The notes beneath the pieces were generated by a model. It was given only the letters and a program-made list of their open reading frames with translations. It ran no database searches and was not told the DNA's origin. The position numbers and the translations under genes were made by a program. Of a stretch of 64,000 bases of DNA, positions 14,329 through 29,360 are shown one piece after another. How positions within the stretch are numbered: the stretch's first letter is position 1; each line of letters starts with the position of its first letter. Source of the stretch: Chlorokybus atmophyticus (lineage: Eukaryota > Streptophyta > Chlorokybophyceae > Chlorokybales > Chlorokybaceae); assembly GCA_009103225.1 (NCBI GenBank), contig RHPI01003753.1, positions 61,843-125,842 of the forward strand, read 5' to 3'.

Positions 14329-15587
14329 TAGCTCCTGCACAAGTGCATGAACTAAACATCACATGCGAGTCTCAAGTAACCAAGCTTGTTGCACTTATGG
14401 GTGACAGGCACATGTGGCCAGCAACTTGTGAACAACCCAGCCCAAGCTTGACTGAAAGGTGAGAACATGTGACCCTAGTCACTCAACAGACTGCTCTACA
14501 CAGATGGCTTTCCCGAACCAGCAGGTGTGCTTGCTGAAACTCTTGAGATCGTCAAGATACTGCCCGTGCAGTGTGACTTAACAACCCATCACACAGTTCT
14601 TGCCTAATTCGCAGGCTCACTGCTTCAACCGCACAATCGCCCTCCTCCTGCTGCTGCTCACTTTCAACTGACCAAACAAGTGCTTGTGCAGCACTAGTTT
14701 GGTCAGGATGGGCACATAACTGCAGTATAACGGCAGTAACAGTGGCTGCAGTACAACGGCAACCTAGAATTGAAGCTCAGTCAGACCGTTGCAAGCCGCA
14801 CGCTGCTAGCATGAAGGCCTACACTTGTGCGGAGAGCAGTAGCTGCTCACAAGGTACAGGGCACTCTCAGAAACAAATTCTGTGCAGAAAAGGATGACTG
14901 CAAGTGACGAGCAACGACTCGGTTTTTGCCGAAGCTTGCTGTGCAGCTGCAGCCACGGAGCATGCCGTAAAGGACGCATTGCACATGAACACCGCAAGCT
15001 GCGAAACAGCATGCTTGCTAAGCATGCTGTGTACGGCTGCAGCAACCGTAAAGCATGGCATAAGTCGCATTGCACGCACACAGCCATCAGAGCATCGCAG
15101 GCAAGCTCTCCGCACCTTTCAGTACGAGCATGCACGAGCATCCTCCTCCTCCCGCAGCTCAGCGCCTTCCTCACCGCCACTCCCGCCGCCGCCGCCTAGA
15201 ATTTGCTCACACAACCCGTCACATTTGTCAACGCAGGAGCCCATATCGAGGTGTCGTGAGGACGATATCAGCCATCTAAACTGTTGACATCGGCAGGCTG
15301 ACGTCAGCTTGTGGTGCGAAACGGAAAAAACTAAGGTTACACCAACCAATCATGTCACAAGTGACATCGACGGACGCGTGCGCCTTGTGGATGGCAGATC
15401 AGAAGGCTGTAATTGGCGCGAAGATTTGTTGCTTGAACTGCGTTATCCGACTTTTGAGCTGTTGACATTTGACGTGGCTGTTCGTTGTGGTCGATGGTCG
15501 GCGGTCGGCAGTCGGCGGACTTGCGCATGGAACCCTAGATTTCTTAGGCTAAACCTAACCAGCGGCGTTGGCGCTGGCGTTGGCGCC
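14329..15587. promoter_or_regulatory. Divergent region between BTB-BACK and TPR genes
   Basis: Contains the leaders and promoters of two outward-reading genes. A short palindromic motif (AGCATGCTTGCTAAGCATGCT) lies near 15008-15028 and CTGCAGTA-ACGGCA direct repeats near 14720-14760. Nothing else is recognisable. Confidence 0.4.
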
Positions 15588-15598
15588 ATGGCGCTAGA

Positions 15599-15634
<36 letters not shown>

Positions 15635-18600
15635 GGGCGACCTCGTCGCCAGAATCAAGCTGCTGCAAACGGAGGTTGAGACTCAAAGAGCTCGCGCGGA
15701 CGCCGCCGCCATCAGTGGAGAGCAGGTGAGAAAGCAAAGCCAGCTAGAGACAATGCACATCAACTGCCATTTGCATGCACTGTTCTTACAACTCTCGCGT
15801 TCATTTGAGAATCTCAGTTTGAGGCTACATCTACTTGGTGAAATGCGTTCTCTATGCATATTGTATTCTCACTTTGCGTGCATGCATGAGTGGAAATTGC
15901 CTGCATGCTGGTTCGCCATGTGGCACATCGTACCGAACCTGCTGTAATATTATCTTGCCAGCAGTGCACTCAGCAATACATAGCGCTGTTCATTACTCAT
16001 GACTATGGGCTTAGCATTGTAAACACGGTTCAAGGTCGGGTCCGTGAGACAGGTCTTGCGGTCAGGCATGATAGTAATTACTTGCATGGAAACTTTCATG
16101 GGTCTTGATGTCTGCATGCATCGGCATTCTTGCGTGTGCATTCTCTTGACGTGCAATTCGCTACGACTACGACGTCTACAAGTCATTGCTGTCACGGCGT
16201 ATCACATGTTTTTGCGTGGCAATTTTGCTCTGCGATTGCCAATGTGCTGCAGCAGTCATCACAGGTGTACCAATATCTGGTAACAGGCATATACACAAGT
16301 TGGTCTGTTGGTTCCTTTACCCAAACACATGTGCGGGCGTGGTGTAGGTGGCAGCAAGCATAGAGCAGCGGTACTTGTCCATCGTTGCGGAGCACCGGGC
16401 ATGCCAGAGAGAATGTGAGACACTTCGCGCCAACCTTGAATCCGCTCGCGCGGATGCTGCCGAGGCCAGGGCCAGCGCTGCGCGCGTGCAAGCCTCGAAT
16501 GTGAGAGACACTGCCGAATACATACTGATACTAATTTGATAACGTCCTTGCTTACACCAATGCTTCTTTAACAGGTCGATGTGGCGACAGCAACAGAGAA
16601 GCTAAAGCAGGAGCTGCATGCCCTGCAGTCATCGCATGCAGAGGTCCTTTCGCAGTTGGCCTTGAAGGAGTCGGAGCGACGCGAGCGCGAGGCTCTCCTG
16701 ACAGCAGCCACAGAGCGGGCTGCTTCCCTTGCAGAGGAGCGTGCGCGCGCGGCCGCTGCCGTCAGGGATGGGGTCAGAGAGGGAGCGCAGGCACGTGCGG
16801 AGGCAGCAAAGCTCTCACAAGAAAGAGATCTGCAGCATCGTCATCAGCAATGGCTTGAAGATGAGCTTCGCGCCAAGCAGGAAGCCCTGTTGGCTGAACG
16901 CCGTGCATCTGGTGAAGCTCAAGCGGATGCACGCACACGCATTGCTGATCTCGAGAGGGCTCAGCGAGAGGATGCTGCGGCCCTCAAGGCTAGCAAAGAC
17001 CGTTGCTCAGAGCTGGAGACAGCCCTTGCTGAGGCCCAACAGGTGCGTCCTGAGCGTCTTGGGATCACGTTGTGAGTGTCTTGCAATCACTTGCAGCTGA
17101 GCTCAAGGTTGGTGGTCCACTGGCTGTGCAGGCTCTCAAGGATGCCAAAGACAGGCTTGCGCAGGAAGAGGAGCAGTTCGAGCGAGAGCTGGCTACGGTA
17201 TGAACATGCTGTGGGTAGATGGGTGCGGGTGTGCATGCACGTGTTTCTTGTGCGCACGTGCCTGCGCGTGTTACATAGGTGAATGGACGGCATAGTCGTC
17301 AACCTCTGTATGTTCCCAATGTGCAGGCCACACGCCTGTCGGACTTGTACAAGGAGAAGTCTGAGGAGCGTGAAGGGAAGTGTGTTGAGCTTGAAGGTGT
17401 CGTTGGCGCCATGCAGGTTCAAACAGCAGAACAGCATGCACTCTCTACCTCGTGTGAATGCACAGTAGGTCAATGTCCTTTGCACGCAGGAACACCTCAA
17501 GACCTTGCTTGCTGAGCATGAGACAGCAGTCCAGGCAGAGAAGGAAGCTCGCGTGGCTGCTGAAAAGGCAAGGGACTTGAGTTGGGCGCTTGTCAAGGCT
17601 GTTCTCTCCTTGATGTGCTCATTGTTAACTCCCTGCAGGAAGCGGCAGACCTAAAAGAGCAGCTCAAGCGCACAATGGATGCCCTGCAATCTGGTGGCAG
17701 TGCAGGCGTTGTCTCTCTGGCCCTCTCCACGCGGTTGGAAGGACGGAGGTATGTTCATGCGAGTCAACATACCACTGCACCATCATGGTAGCTGATGTAC
17801 GTAAGCAGGGATTCCGACAGTGACCCGCGGCAGCTACTGGAGATGTCTCCCGCAGCGGCTGCAGCGGCAATGATGCGGGAGGGCATGACGTTGACTGAGA
17901 CATACGCACGCTATGCTGAGACCGCGGATGCGTGGCGCCACGAAAGGCAGGAGCGGCAACGCCTGCAGACTTACCTTGATCAGGTGCATGTGCGGCAGCA
18001 GGCCATGCCGGGCACGCATGAAGTGTGACCCAAGCGCGCAGTAAGGTCGCACACTTGACTCATTGGCTTGCAGATTCTCGCTGACCTAGAAGAGAAGGCA
18101 CCATTGATACAGGCACAGAGAGGTAAGCCGGTGCCTGAAGCTCTTTGAAATATCTGTTGCTGCATGTGCTTGATGCGAGCATTGTTGTTGCATCACAGAA
18201 GAGTATGACGGCATGGTGCGATCCCATGAAACACTACTTGCCCGCCTGGATGATGCTGCGGAGGACGCTCGTCGCCAGCAAGCCCTTATCAACCAGCTGC
18301 AGGCACGTGTCCATTCTTGTTTTTGGGATCATGTACTTATCTCCATAAGACGTGTAACCTGTACAGGCCACGATCTCACGTGACGCAAGGGAGAAACGAA
18401 ACCTTGAAGCACACGCGCAAGACCTGTCGCGCCAAGTACAGGTACTGCTTCTGGAGGTGCAGGAGGTCAAGAAGGCGCGTGGCAATCGGCCCTCTGCCAA
18501 CACCAACACTGCCCTTGTGATGGTGCAGCCTCACGACTCCACCGACCCCGTTGAAGCCATGGTATTGTAGTTTTCCGTGTGTTAGCAAGTTTCGTGGGGC

Positions 18601-21600
18601 AGCATGCAGCATGCAGCAAATACTGTTTTGGTTCCAGGTGGAGTTCAAGGATGTTGCGGAAATGCAACAACGCAATAAGGAGCTGTTAGAACTCTCACGC
18701 CGTCTCGAGAGTGACCGGAATGCTTTGGAAGCAGATATGAGGGTGAGTTGGCGTTACTGTTGCTGGAATTATTGGGCATGGCAATGTCTGCGTGTGCCCT
18801 GTAGTCACTGCTCATGTGCTCAACATGGCAGCAAGAGTTTGAAGAGCGGCTGCGAGAACGATTGGAAGTGGTTGGTGCTGAGCTCAATGAGTTCAAAGAG
18901 CAGAGGCAGAAGCTGGAAGGCCTTGTCGGACAACTCGTGCGGCAGGTGCAGAACAGAGTCTTGGGGCAGCATCGCTTGTTTGCAAGATTCCCCTTGTTAA
19001 GCTATGGCTTTTTTGCAGCGTGACATGTACCGCACACTAGCAGACACTGCCGCTGCCAATGCATCAGCGAGCGCCGTCGTCGTCAACCAGCAGAGTGCAA
19101 ATATAGCTGGTATGCACACGAGCAGTGTTTTGGGTCGTTCTCCCACCAACTGTTTAAGTTGTCTGGTTCTTAAATGCCAACCTCGTCTCGCAGATTTATC
19201 AACTGCCGAGGCGCTGGCAGACCTTCGCGCAGACCTGGAGCGCATGCGGACGGAGGCAGCGGAGAGTGCAAAGGTCCTGCGCGAGCAGCTCGCCACCTCG
19301 GAGGAGGCTGCAAGGGCTGCAGGGCGTGAGAGAGCCCGCGCTGATTCTGCTGCAGAGTTTGAACGTGCCAGGAGTGCACGAGCAGAGGCGGCCATGCATG
19401 CTCAACGCCAAGTACGTGCAAGAGTGAGCGGCTTGCTTTTACACAATCTATGTATTGATTGCATGTATTGTCTGGCTTGGTAGGAGGTTGAGGCGGTGAC
19501 CAAGAGGAACGTGGAGCTGGTACAGTCGTTGACGGAGCACCAGAGGTTGCTGAGGGAGTCACGGCAGGTATGGCCATGAAGGCGGTGGTGACACTAGTGC
19601 CTAAACAACTTTCAACTGCGGTTCTCACAGTGATGCCACGGTACTGCAGGCCCTCGGAGATGCACAGGATGCCACCAATGCGCTGCGTCAACGCGTGGCC
19701 ATGGCTGAGGCCGAGCGTGACCTCATCAGAAAGGCGGAAGAACGGGCCGGCACAGAGGCTGCAGCTGCAAGTGCAGAGCGTTCGAGGGCACTGGTACACA
19801 CTGTTGTCATCTCGCGTGGGGTGCCTTGTAACGTTGTGCGACAACATGTTGTTGCAACTGTTTCTTGTCCGGCGCCCAGGTCAAGCTGGAAACATTGGAG
19901 GAAATGCATGCAGCACGCCTTAACCAAGAGATATCAGAGCGTGCTCGCCTTGCCAGTGAGGCGCAACGTCTAGGGGGAGAGCTGGATGCATTTCGGCGCC
20001 GATTGGATGATGAGCGCGCCAAAGCACATGAGACGATTGAAGGGTACCGTGTCACGCATGCAAGCAAGGAGGAACGCATAACGTCCCTGGAACACGACCT
20101 TGACAATGCACGAAAGACGGTCTCAGATGCAGTGGCCCGTGCACAGTCAGCTGAGGTACGTGTCCTAGCTTTGTCGAATGTTGAGTATGCCATGGCTGAT
20201 TTGTAACTTGTCAACAATTAGGCTCGTGTGAAAGACCTGGAGTCAGAGCTGGCCAAAGCTAAAGAGAAGCTGAATCTCTTGACCACGGCGTCATCTGATG
20301 CTTCAGCGGCTGCACGTGATGCAGCAGAAATTATCCGCCTCAAGGATGAGCTGGCAAACGCGCGTGAAGCTGCAGCAGCTGCAGCAGGCCACATGAACCA
20401 GTACAAGGCCATTGCCGGGGCCAATGAAGAGGCTCTTGTAGCCATGCGCAATGCCTATGAGAAGTTCAAGGAGGAGAAAGAGCACGCTGAGGAGAATGCA
20501 CGCCATGAGAGTGAGCGATTGCGGGAGCGAATCCAAGAGCTTGAGGAGGAGGTGCGGAAGTTGAGAGAGGTAGCCAGGGAAAGGGAGGAGAAGGCAGGCA
20601 AAGAGGAGGAAGAAAGCAGGACGAAGGTTGCCAAGCTACAGGCACAGGTTGGTAAACCATGCTGCGTGGGTGAAACATGTGCATGGGCTCTTGTTCTTTG
20701 TGTACATTGCTTGGGCCAGAACAAATCTGTTTACTGATGTTTTCCTTTTGGAGGCTTGTTGGAAGGGTATTGCATGTGCATCTGCATTCAACAACTGTTG
20801 CATTTCAGGTTGATGAGCTGGTGGCCGAGAAGAGTGTTGCCAGTGCTCGTGAGGAGGCACTGCAGCAAGATGTTGCTCGTTATGACAGACTTTGGAGAGA
20901 AGCCAAGGGCAACTACGAACGCGAGGTGTGTACCCCATCCCATGTTACTCTGTCTCGGCACGCACACGCACGCACACGCACAACGTGTCCAAACCAGGCA
21001 CGTGCATACATAAAAGATGAGTCAACTATCAACAATATGCCCCTTTGCAGGTCCTTTTGCTGGCAGAAACCATCAAGTCCCTTTCGGCCACCTCTGAAGC
21101 TCGCGATGCAGCCTTGTCTGAAGCTACAGACCTCAGGAGTCGTGCTGCCAATGCTGCTGCAGAAGTGAACGCACTCCAAGGCAAGTATGCCCTTGATACA
21201 GAGGAGCTGCAGCGAAAGGTGACGCAAGCAGAAGGCAAAGCACGAGAACTTGAAACACAGGTAGCACTGACATAAATTGGCGTGAGCTGTTGAGTGCAAT
21301 ATTGTTGACAAGCATGTGAAGACGTTAGTCACTTACTGCTGGTCTGTCATCAGAATCGCTTGCTGCTGAATCAGTTGCAAGCTGAGGAGAGGGCTGTGGT
21401 GGATGGTGCCGTGGACAAGGCTGGTGGCAATGGCAGCGCAGCAGGTGAAAGCGGTATCAAGGAAGTGATTGCGTATCTGCGACGCGAGAAGGAGACACTG
21501 GAGTGCCGCGTGGCCCTTCTTGAACAGGAGTCCCGTCGCCTGCAGCAGAAGGCTGAACAAGCCGTGCGCGCGGCCTCTGATTCTCAGGCGCAACTCCAAG

Positions 21601-24600
21601 CTCAGACACAACGGACTGCCGCCTCTGCGCAGGGGCAAGAAGAACATCGCCAACTCATGGCCCAGGTCAGACTCATACTTGTGCATCAGATGTGTTCACT
21701 TACACACGGCTTAAACGGCTGCCTTACCCCTGCCAGGTGGAGCAACTAAACTTGCTGAGGGAAAGCAATGCTATGCTGAGGGATGAGAATGAGCGCAACC
21801 TTCGCACTGCTGCGGAGTGGCGGGAGAAGGCCGCTGCTGCAGCCGCAGAGGGCGAGCCCTTGAGAGCCCGCATACGCGAAGTGGAGGTGTGATTGTGGCA
21901 AAACCACATGTGTTCATAGTACAACTATGCGGTGATCCTGACCTGTGAGTGTGTGTGTCAAGGCGGATCTGGAGGCAGGCAAGGCGGCACTCAAGTCAGT
22001 GGAGGCCCAAAGGGATCGCTGGCAGGCGCGCGTCGAGCAGCTTATGGACAAGTACAAGGCTGTGGATGTCGACGAGCATCGCCGTGTTGTGGCGGAGTTG
22101 ACAGAGGCCCAAGCCCAGCTGGCTACCTGCCGGGCTGATCTCCAGGCTGCGGCTGCTGCTCAGCAGGTGACCACAACCTCCGAGTTGAGAACTTTGCAGT
22201 TTTCGTGTGTGAGTTCTTATCTTGCCCTTCTACCAGGCTGCTGTGGTCAAGTCAGTGGAGGAGGCTAAGGCTTCAGCATCAGAGTCTTTGTCGCGGTTAG
22301 AGAAGGAGCTGGCACAGGCCAAGGAGACCATCGCTGCCAAGGACACCGAGCAGGCGAACACTGCCAAGGCCCTGGAGGAGCAGAGAGCCAAAAGTCTTAC
22401 GGCTACACGTGCTGCCAACAGATGGAAGGCGATGCTCGATACTGCTAACACTCGCATCAGTGAGTTGCAAGCTGCTGCCGCCTCCGGCTCCTCTGCTGCA
22501 CAGGTACGTGCATATATTGAGTGTTGCATCGCATACCATTCGGGCAGTATGTGAGCTTGTGTGTGTGTGATCCTGTAGGCGAGTCAGGCAGCTGTTGCAT
22601 CAGCCAAAGCGGAGCGCGAAGCATTGGAGAAGAAGCTTGCGACTGCCGAAGAGCAGATCAAGCGCGTCGTGGACCAAAAGCAGAAGGCAGCCGCTGCAGT
22701 CGCAAACATCGCAGAGAAGTCCAAGGCGCAGCAGATCAATTTGCGACAGGTTTGTAAAGCATCTGTATGAGGTGTCTGGATAAGAATGACCACATCACCT
22801 GATACAGCTGTTCTACACTTTCGCAGCAAATTGCCGAACAGCAGACTCGTATTGCCGCACTTGAAGCCGATCTTTTGGCTGCAAGGGGTTCTGCAGCTGG
22901 TACCAAGCCAGCATCAGCACCATCAGAGCCTGCAGCAACCCCGGCACTTGCAGTTGTGGCAGCAACACCCGCGCCAGCAGTCCCAACACCTGCGTCTGCA
23001 CAGCTCGCAGTGGTACCAGCCGCCAAGCCAGCCACACCCGAGCCCCCTTCAGCTCCCGCCACAACCACGTCTGCGCCAGCAGCTGCGGTTTCTGCACTGG
23101 TACCTGTGGTGACAGCATCTGCGCTGGTACCCGTGCCTGAGGTAGCTGTCCCGGCAACTAAGCCAGCAACACCAGAGCCGCCAGCAGTACCGGCTGCAGC
23201 AACAACGTCCGCCCCGACGTTCGCGGTATCAGCGGTTGTGCCAGCCATAACGGCATCAGCGGTATCAGCGCCTACTGCGGCAGTAATGGCAGAGTCGCGA
23301 AAGGATGTTGCAGCTGCGGCCGAAGCAGAGATGCAGCGGATGCGTGCGAGCTTGCTGGAGCGCCAGCTGCTAGTGCGGCGCCAGCATGCGCAGCAGGAAG
23401 CTGACAAGCAGCAGCAGGCAGAGGTATAGTCCGCTTGCATGTGTAGGATCTCCTACATGATGTTGACGTAGAACTCTGTGTGCAGCAGACCGCAAAGGCG
23501 CCTGAGGCACCTGCCAAGCGGCCTCCATCAGCAGCAGGAGCGTCTGGCCGCGTAATTCGCGTGGTTGGGGCCTCTACTGCCACAACCAGTGCGGTTACAA
23601 GCACAACCGCACCAACCATGGTTACGGACATCACAGCAACTCCTGACAATGCAGGTAGGAGGAGGGAAGCACACTGGGCCAGTACTACTGTACATGTGTA
23701 TGTGAGCGTGTGCAGGCGTTTGTAGTGTGCAATCAAATTGCAACAATGTGCATCTGCAGTGCCATCAGCAAAGAGAACCCGGGCAGAGACTGCATCAACA
23801 CCAGCAGAGGCTGTGCCAACAACCACACCTACGCCTGCAGCTGAGCAGGAACAGAAAGAGGCAGAAACTGAGAGCAGAGGGCCGGAAGCTGCGCAGGGTA
23901 TGCCTGTGTGAGCATGCATCTGTGTCGCATACATGTCTGATACATATGTACGTGCAGAGTCGCCACCGGCAAAACGCTCACGGCTTGTGCAAGCACCCGC
24001 TGCGCTGAGTGCTGAAGCGCCGGCTTTTGTGCCCACCGAAGCAAAAGGCGCGGCAGCAGCTGAGACCGCTGCGGCAACTCAGGTTGAGCCGCCGGCTGAA
24101 GCCACTGAGAAGGATGGGGAGGAGCAGGCAGAGGTTGAGAAAGAGCAGCGTGCGCCTCATACTGCCATGGCTGCACCGGAGGCAGGTGATGCAAGCAAAC
24201 CTTCACAGGCTGCGGCCGAAGCAGATACAGAGCAGCCAGCAGTTGATGATGGTGCAAAAGAAGATGAAGCCAAAGGAGCTGAGAAGGCAGAGGAAGTTGG
24301 CAAAGTGGATGAAGATGAAGAAGAAGGAGAAGGAGAAGAAGCTATTGAAGAGCCAGATACAGCCTTGGACAGTACTGTGACAGATCCAAACACACCTGCA
24401 GGTAGCGCATCAGGGCGAAGAACATGTGTGCATGCAGTAGGAGGAGGAATGTAAATGTGTAGCATGGTTGCAGAGGATACAGGTGACGTCATGGCGGACG
24501 ACCTGGAAGAGGGCGAATATGATGACAACATGGAAGGTGCGAAGAACGAGGGCATGGGCGACGAAGACAAAGACCACGGCATGGAGGGTGGTGCTGGCGA

Positions 24601-26028
24601 CAAGACTGAGGAGATGGCTGATGCGGATGCGCCTTCACCTGTAGCGGTAAGTGCACATGCATGCTTGACAGAACTGTGCCAAGCATGAGTCGCGGATGTA
24701 ACTTCAGGATCTGGACATGGATGCACCTCCTGGTGATGAGCAAGATGAGGGCATGGCTGATGTTGACGCCATGATGGCTGAGGCAGCTGAGGCAGGCACC
24801 ACTATCGACGCACCCTCTCCTCCACTAGAGGTACGTTCCCATTGCGGAGCATAGGCACCTTGCGCAAGAGTGGTATAGACCGGCTTGCAGTGCAATACTG
24901 ATACAATTGACTTGTTACAGCCTACTGATGAGCCGCAAGTGGAAGCGCCATCAGCAGAAGTGCCACCAGCAGCTGAAGCTGCGACAGATGTTGTGCCTGA
25001 ACAAAATCAGGAGGAGACGCGCCCTGCTTCCACACAGGATGCGGCTGCTGATGACACGCAATTGCAACAACATACCAGCAAGCAGGCTGAAGCTTCGCCT
25101 GCACAAGGTGAGTCGTGTGTTGTTTTGTTGTGTTGTGTGGAAGCTCACAGCCGAACCTGTTGCCGTGCAGCGACAGGTGAGAAGGCGGCAGCTCAGTCTG
25201 TTGCTGCGGGTGCTGCGGCCGACGTGGACATTGACGAGCTGATTGCCGCGGCCGTGGGGGAGGGTGCGGAGGGGACGGAAGAAGGCGAGTATACTGAGGA
25301 GAAGGTTGCGGACACCAAGGAGGAGGACAAGGATGGTGACAAAGAAGGTGAGAGTGGCAAAGAGGAGGGCGCAATGCCAGGGACGAGACGGCGCACGAAG
25401 GCACTCGCAGCTGCAGCTCAGCGACAAGCGGCACAAGGAGGAGCACAACTGGCACAAGGAGCACAGGGTGAGGGCGCCGGCAAGGATGGCACAGGTTGGT
25501 TCATCCGCTCACTTAAGCTAAGGATGTTGTTGTTGGTCATGTTGCAGCGGGTGTCATGTGTGGTGTGATGGTGCACAGATGGAGGCGGCGAGCGTCCCAT
25601 AGGCAGGGTGATCAACCTCTCGGGCGTGACACGGACGCGCCCAGGGCCTGCACCATCTTCGGGGCCACCAGCTTCGTCACCTGAGGTGCCAGCTGGCAAG
25701 GGACGGACTGTTCGGGCAACCACATCGCAGGCTCGCAGAGCGGCCAATGTCGGCCGCGCCTCCACCCGCGCAGTGCAGGCTGCCATTGGACAGGCTGCAG
25801 GGGAGGCAGGCGGGCCGCAGAGGCGCCAGCCAGCCCCAAGAGGTATGTGTGTCGAAGGGTGTGGTGTGAGTTTGGGAGTTGCTACCACTTACACTCTTGT
25901 TGTGTTCAGGACGGGGCCGTGGTGTCAAAGGTGCTGGGCGTGGTGGTGGAGGGGAGAAAGCTCCTAGCGGGGAGCGGCCTACCACTTCCAATCCCTTTGA
26001 TGCGCTTAAGGATGCCAGCACAGAGTAG
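15588..26028 (+). CDS. NUA: Nucleoporin TPR / NUA homologue, roughly 36 exons
   Basis: Filament protein of the nuclear-pore basket, acting in mRNA export, SUMO homeostasis and checkpoint protein anchoring in known homologues. ATG at 15588 (GCCATGG context) starts a poly-Gly run, then coiled coil. Early exons checked in phase: 15588-15725, 16348-16500, 16575-17042, 17132-17197, 17327-17416, 17490-17567, 17639-17748, 17809-17983, 18074-18122, 18199-18302, 18367-18561, 18638-18742, 18832-18945. Later exons are read from frame and GT/AG signals to the stop at 26026-26028; total is about 2,300 residues, similar to TPR. Plant-NUA landmarks are RLSDLYKEKSEEREGK, the block around AAAAMMREGMTLTETYARY, EEYDGMVRSHE, LLRESNAMLRDENE, an Ala/Pro/Thr-rich then acidic tail, and an RG-rich end closing NPFDALKDASTE. 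At least two introns have GC donors (after 17567 and 18302). Neighbouring BTB-BACK is divergent. Confidence 0.9.
15598..15637 (+). repeat. (GGC)n coding microsatellite
   Basis: GGC triplets encode a poly-glycine run of about 13 residues at the very start of the TPR protein. Such tracts are prone to length change. Confidence 0.85.
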
Positions 26029-26088
26029 TCCGTTTCCAATTCACTTTGCAGTGTTTCCTTTGTGGTTATGTTTGGCTTGCTGAGTGCT

Positions 26089-26093
26089 TGTAA
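26089..26093 (+). terminator. TGTAA polyadenylation-type motif of TPR gene
   Basis: TTGTAACATTTG lies about 60 bases after the TPR stop codon. TGTAA is the usual polyadenylation signal in green algae such as Chlamydomonas. The role here is inferred from position. Confidence 0.45.
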
Positions 26094-26601
26094 CATTTGC
26101 AATAAGCTGATGCATGTAGACTACAGGTAGTAGCAGAGGGCGGGTCTGGTCGAGCACACGGGATAACCATGTGGAAAGGAGTGCAATATCTGTGAACCGA
26201 ATGTTACTGCTGCTTGTAACACACATGTCACTTGTTGCAGTTCCGAGTGACCATACCATGGTCGTTGCTAGTGATGCATAGCACACTGTTAACGCACTCT
26301 TATTGCTATATGTTGCTCACATCTAACAAGCGCTGCGACTCTCAAAGGGATGGGCACCAGCGTTTGTCAGTGACAGCGTTACAGCAACTTCTATTCACAA
26401 TAAAAATGGAACATATTTAAGTTGCAGTGACAAAAGTCAGCAATGGGGTTTAGTTACAGGTGATCAACCTGAATCTTGACACAGAGGCAGGGTGCATCCA
26501 GCAGCGCTGTGCTGGCGGGAAAATATGAAGTGGACTGCGCTCACTGCATTGTGCCACAGCGGTAAGTAACACATCAAGTTTGGTGAGTTGGAACAACTCC
26601 T

Positions 26602-26967
<366 letters not shown>

Positions 26968-27774
26968 CTCTGACGAAGACAAGCCATGATACAGAGCGTG
27001 GCGGAACTTGAGCTTGACAGCAAGAGGGCACTGCGGGTACGGCATTGTCAAGGCGTTGAGCAGTGCCGCAGCAGCCTCGCTTGCAAACAGATTCGCCTGA
27101 CAGACAATCAACCTCAGTTACGTTATATTGACCAATTGCATGAGTTATAGTTGCAGCCATGACACCTCGCATGAGCCAATTGACCTGGTTGTTGCGTGTA
27201 CGCAGGGTTTGTGTCATAGTGCGGTTGCCGTAGAAGTGCCGAATGACGGCCGCGTCCTGCGCAGCGCGGCTTGCAAACGCCGACCACAGTTGCGTGGAGG
27301 GCTTGATGCCGGCGCGGACGGGGTAGTGGCACGTATAGCTTGACGATGTCCAATCAAATGGGGCACAGCCCCGCCGCCCAACGGCTCTTCCATTGGGGGG
27401 ATACTCCGCTCTGGTCATGTAGCAAACAATAAATCCATTAGACATGCAGAGGCAATGCATGTTGCAATGCGGGCTTTGACGTATGGGCTGCATGCTTGCT
27501 TGTTCTCCACGACATGGACGCTGGTAGTTTTGGAGGAGCTCAAGCCGTTCTGCGTGATTGTGATGGTGATGGTCTTGACTCCCGAGGCGCTGTACCGACA
27601 AAATTCCTTTTGGCTCTCCCTGCACGTCACACTTGTGGACTGCAAGCGCTTGCTGATAGCTAATACCAGGAGGCAAGCACCTGTACACTTGTACTGTTGT
27701 GCATGAAGCTGTGCGCGCGCATGCACGCAGCTTCATGCACATTCCCGCATGCACACGCGCGCACGCAGTCAAAC

Positions 27775-28077
<303 letters not shown>

Positions 28078-29149
28078 GCACACGCACGCACCGCAATGGA
28101 GTCTATGCCGCACGCAATGGTCTTAGTGAAGTCATTGCACAGTTTTGCGCTTGTGGGCGCAAAGACGCTAACGGCCTCACCGACGGCCGGGAATCTATTG
28201 CCGGTTGCTTGATCCAAGCCTATAAACGATTTTTGGCCGGGAGTTGGTGAGGGTGAGAGTTGTGCTGAGCACCAGCGGGGCGGAAGGGGCGCCGGGGCAT
28301 GGCGATGCGGACCTAAGTCGGGCGCTGATGGGATACGTGCCTGGGGTCAACCGCAAACTTTGGGTGTCAAGACTAAATCTGGTACTTGCCACGTTGTCGT
28401 TGAAGGCACCGTCATTGTCAAAGTCCCAATCCATCGTTTGCTGGTTGCCGCATGCGTCCACGCCCGTGTCTCCATATAGCGTTATTGTCTGACACGGCTC
28501 AGAGGGGAGCGGATCATCAAGGCTGCGAAAACACAAAGTCTCCCTCTCAGCAAGGGCATGCTAGTGTTGGCCCAGCAATTTTAACTTCATGCCGTTACAT
28601 GCATGCGTCATTGTGACACTCACTAGTTGAATGTGCCAATGGTCGGGTTGCTCGAGTCAAGTACAAACCACCACTTGCCCGCCTGCGCAGGAGCGAACGG
28701 CATGCGCGTGCGTGATGACACGAGGAGCAGATGCTGGCAAACCAACATAGTGCATGCACGCTTGCTCACCTGTCCAGCGTTGGAGTTTTTGTCAAAGGTG
28801 GCGACGGAGAGAGAGCTGGGCAGCCGAAACGAGCGTACGCCATCACCGAGATTGAATCCCGCTTGAACTGCAGCAACATGCACGAAATTGTCAGTATCAC
28901 ATGATGCTGTGATGTGCGACGTGCAAGACATATGTACCATTCTACCAAAGCAGATTGCTCCTCACAGGCGGGAAAGGGGCCCCCGAAGGTCAGCACGGGG
29001 TAGAGCAAGCCCACGAAGACCGTGCGTGTGTTAAAGGCTATCACCGCTTGGAACGTGGTGCGGTTTAACGTGAATTCAGTGCAGCATTCTGACACCTGAA
29101 CAAGAAGTAAGTCAGGAGATTTGTAGCATCCATCACCACAACACACGCA

Positions 29150-29360
29150 CTGCTGATGGCATCTAGACACGCACACAAACACGTACACGCACGCGCGCAA
29201 GTGCACACACGTGTAGGCAGATGCATGCACGCGCGTTCAGCATCAAACACCACACCACACACATGCAACTGCACACGCACACAAACACGTAAGCGCGCAC
29301 GCAATTGCAGACAGATGTGTGCAGACACACACGCGCGCGCTCATGTGCGCATTCGCACTC
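29150..29360. repeat. Alternating CA/CG purine-pyrimidine tract
   Basis: Dense ACACGCACGCGCGC-type alternation within an intron of copy 1. Such tracts favour Z-DNA. Copy 2 has a much shorter version (about 34600-34680), so it expanded or contracted after duplication. Confidence 0.7.
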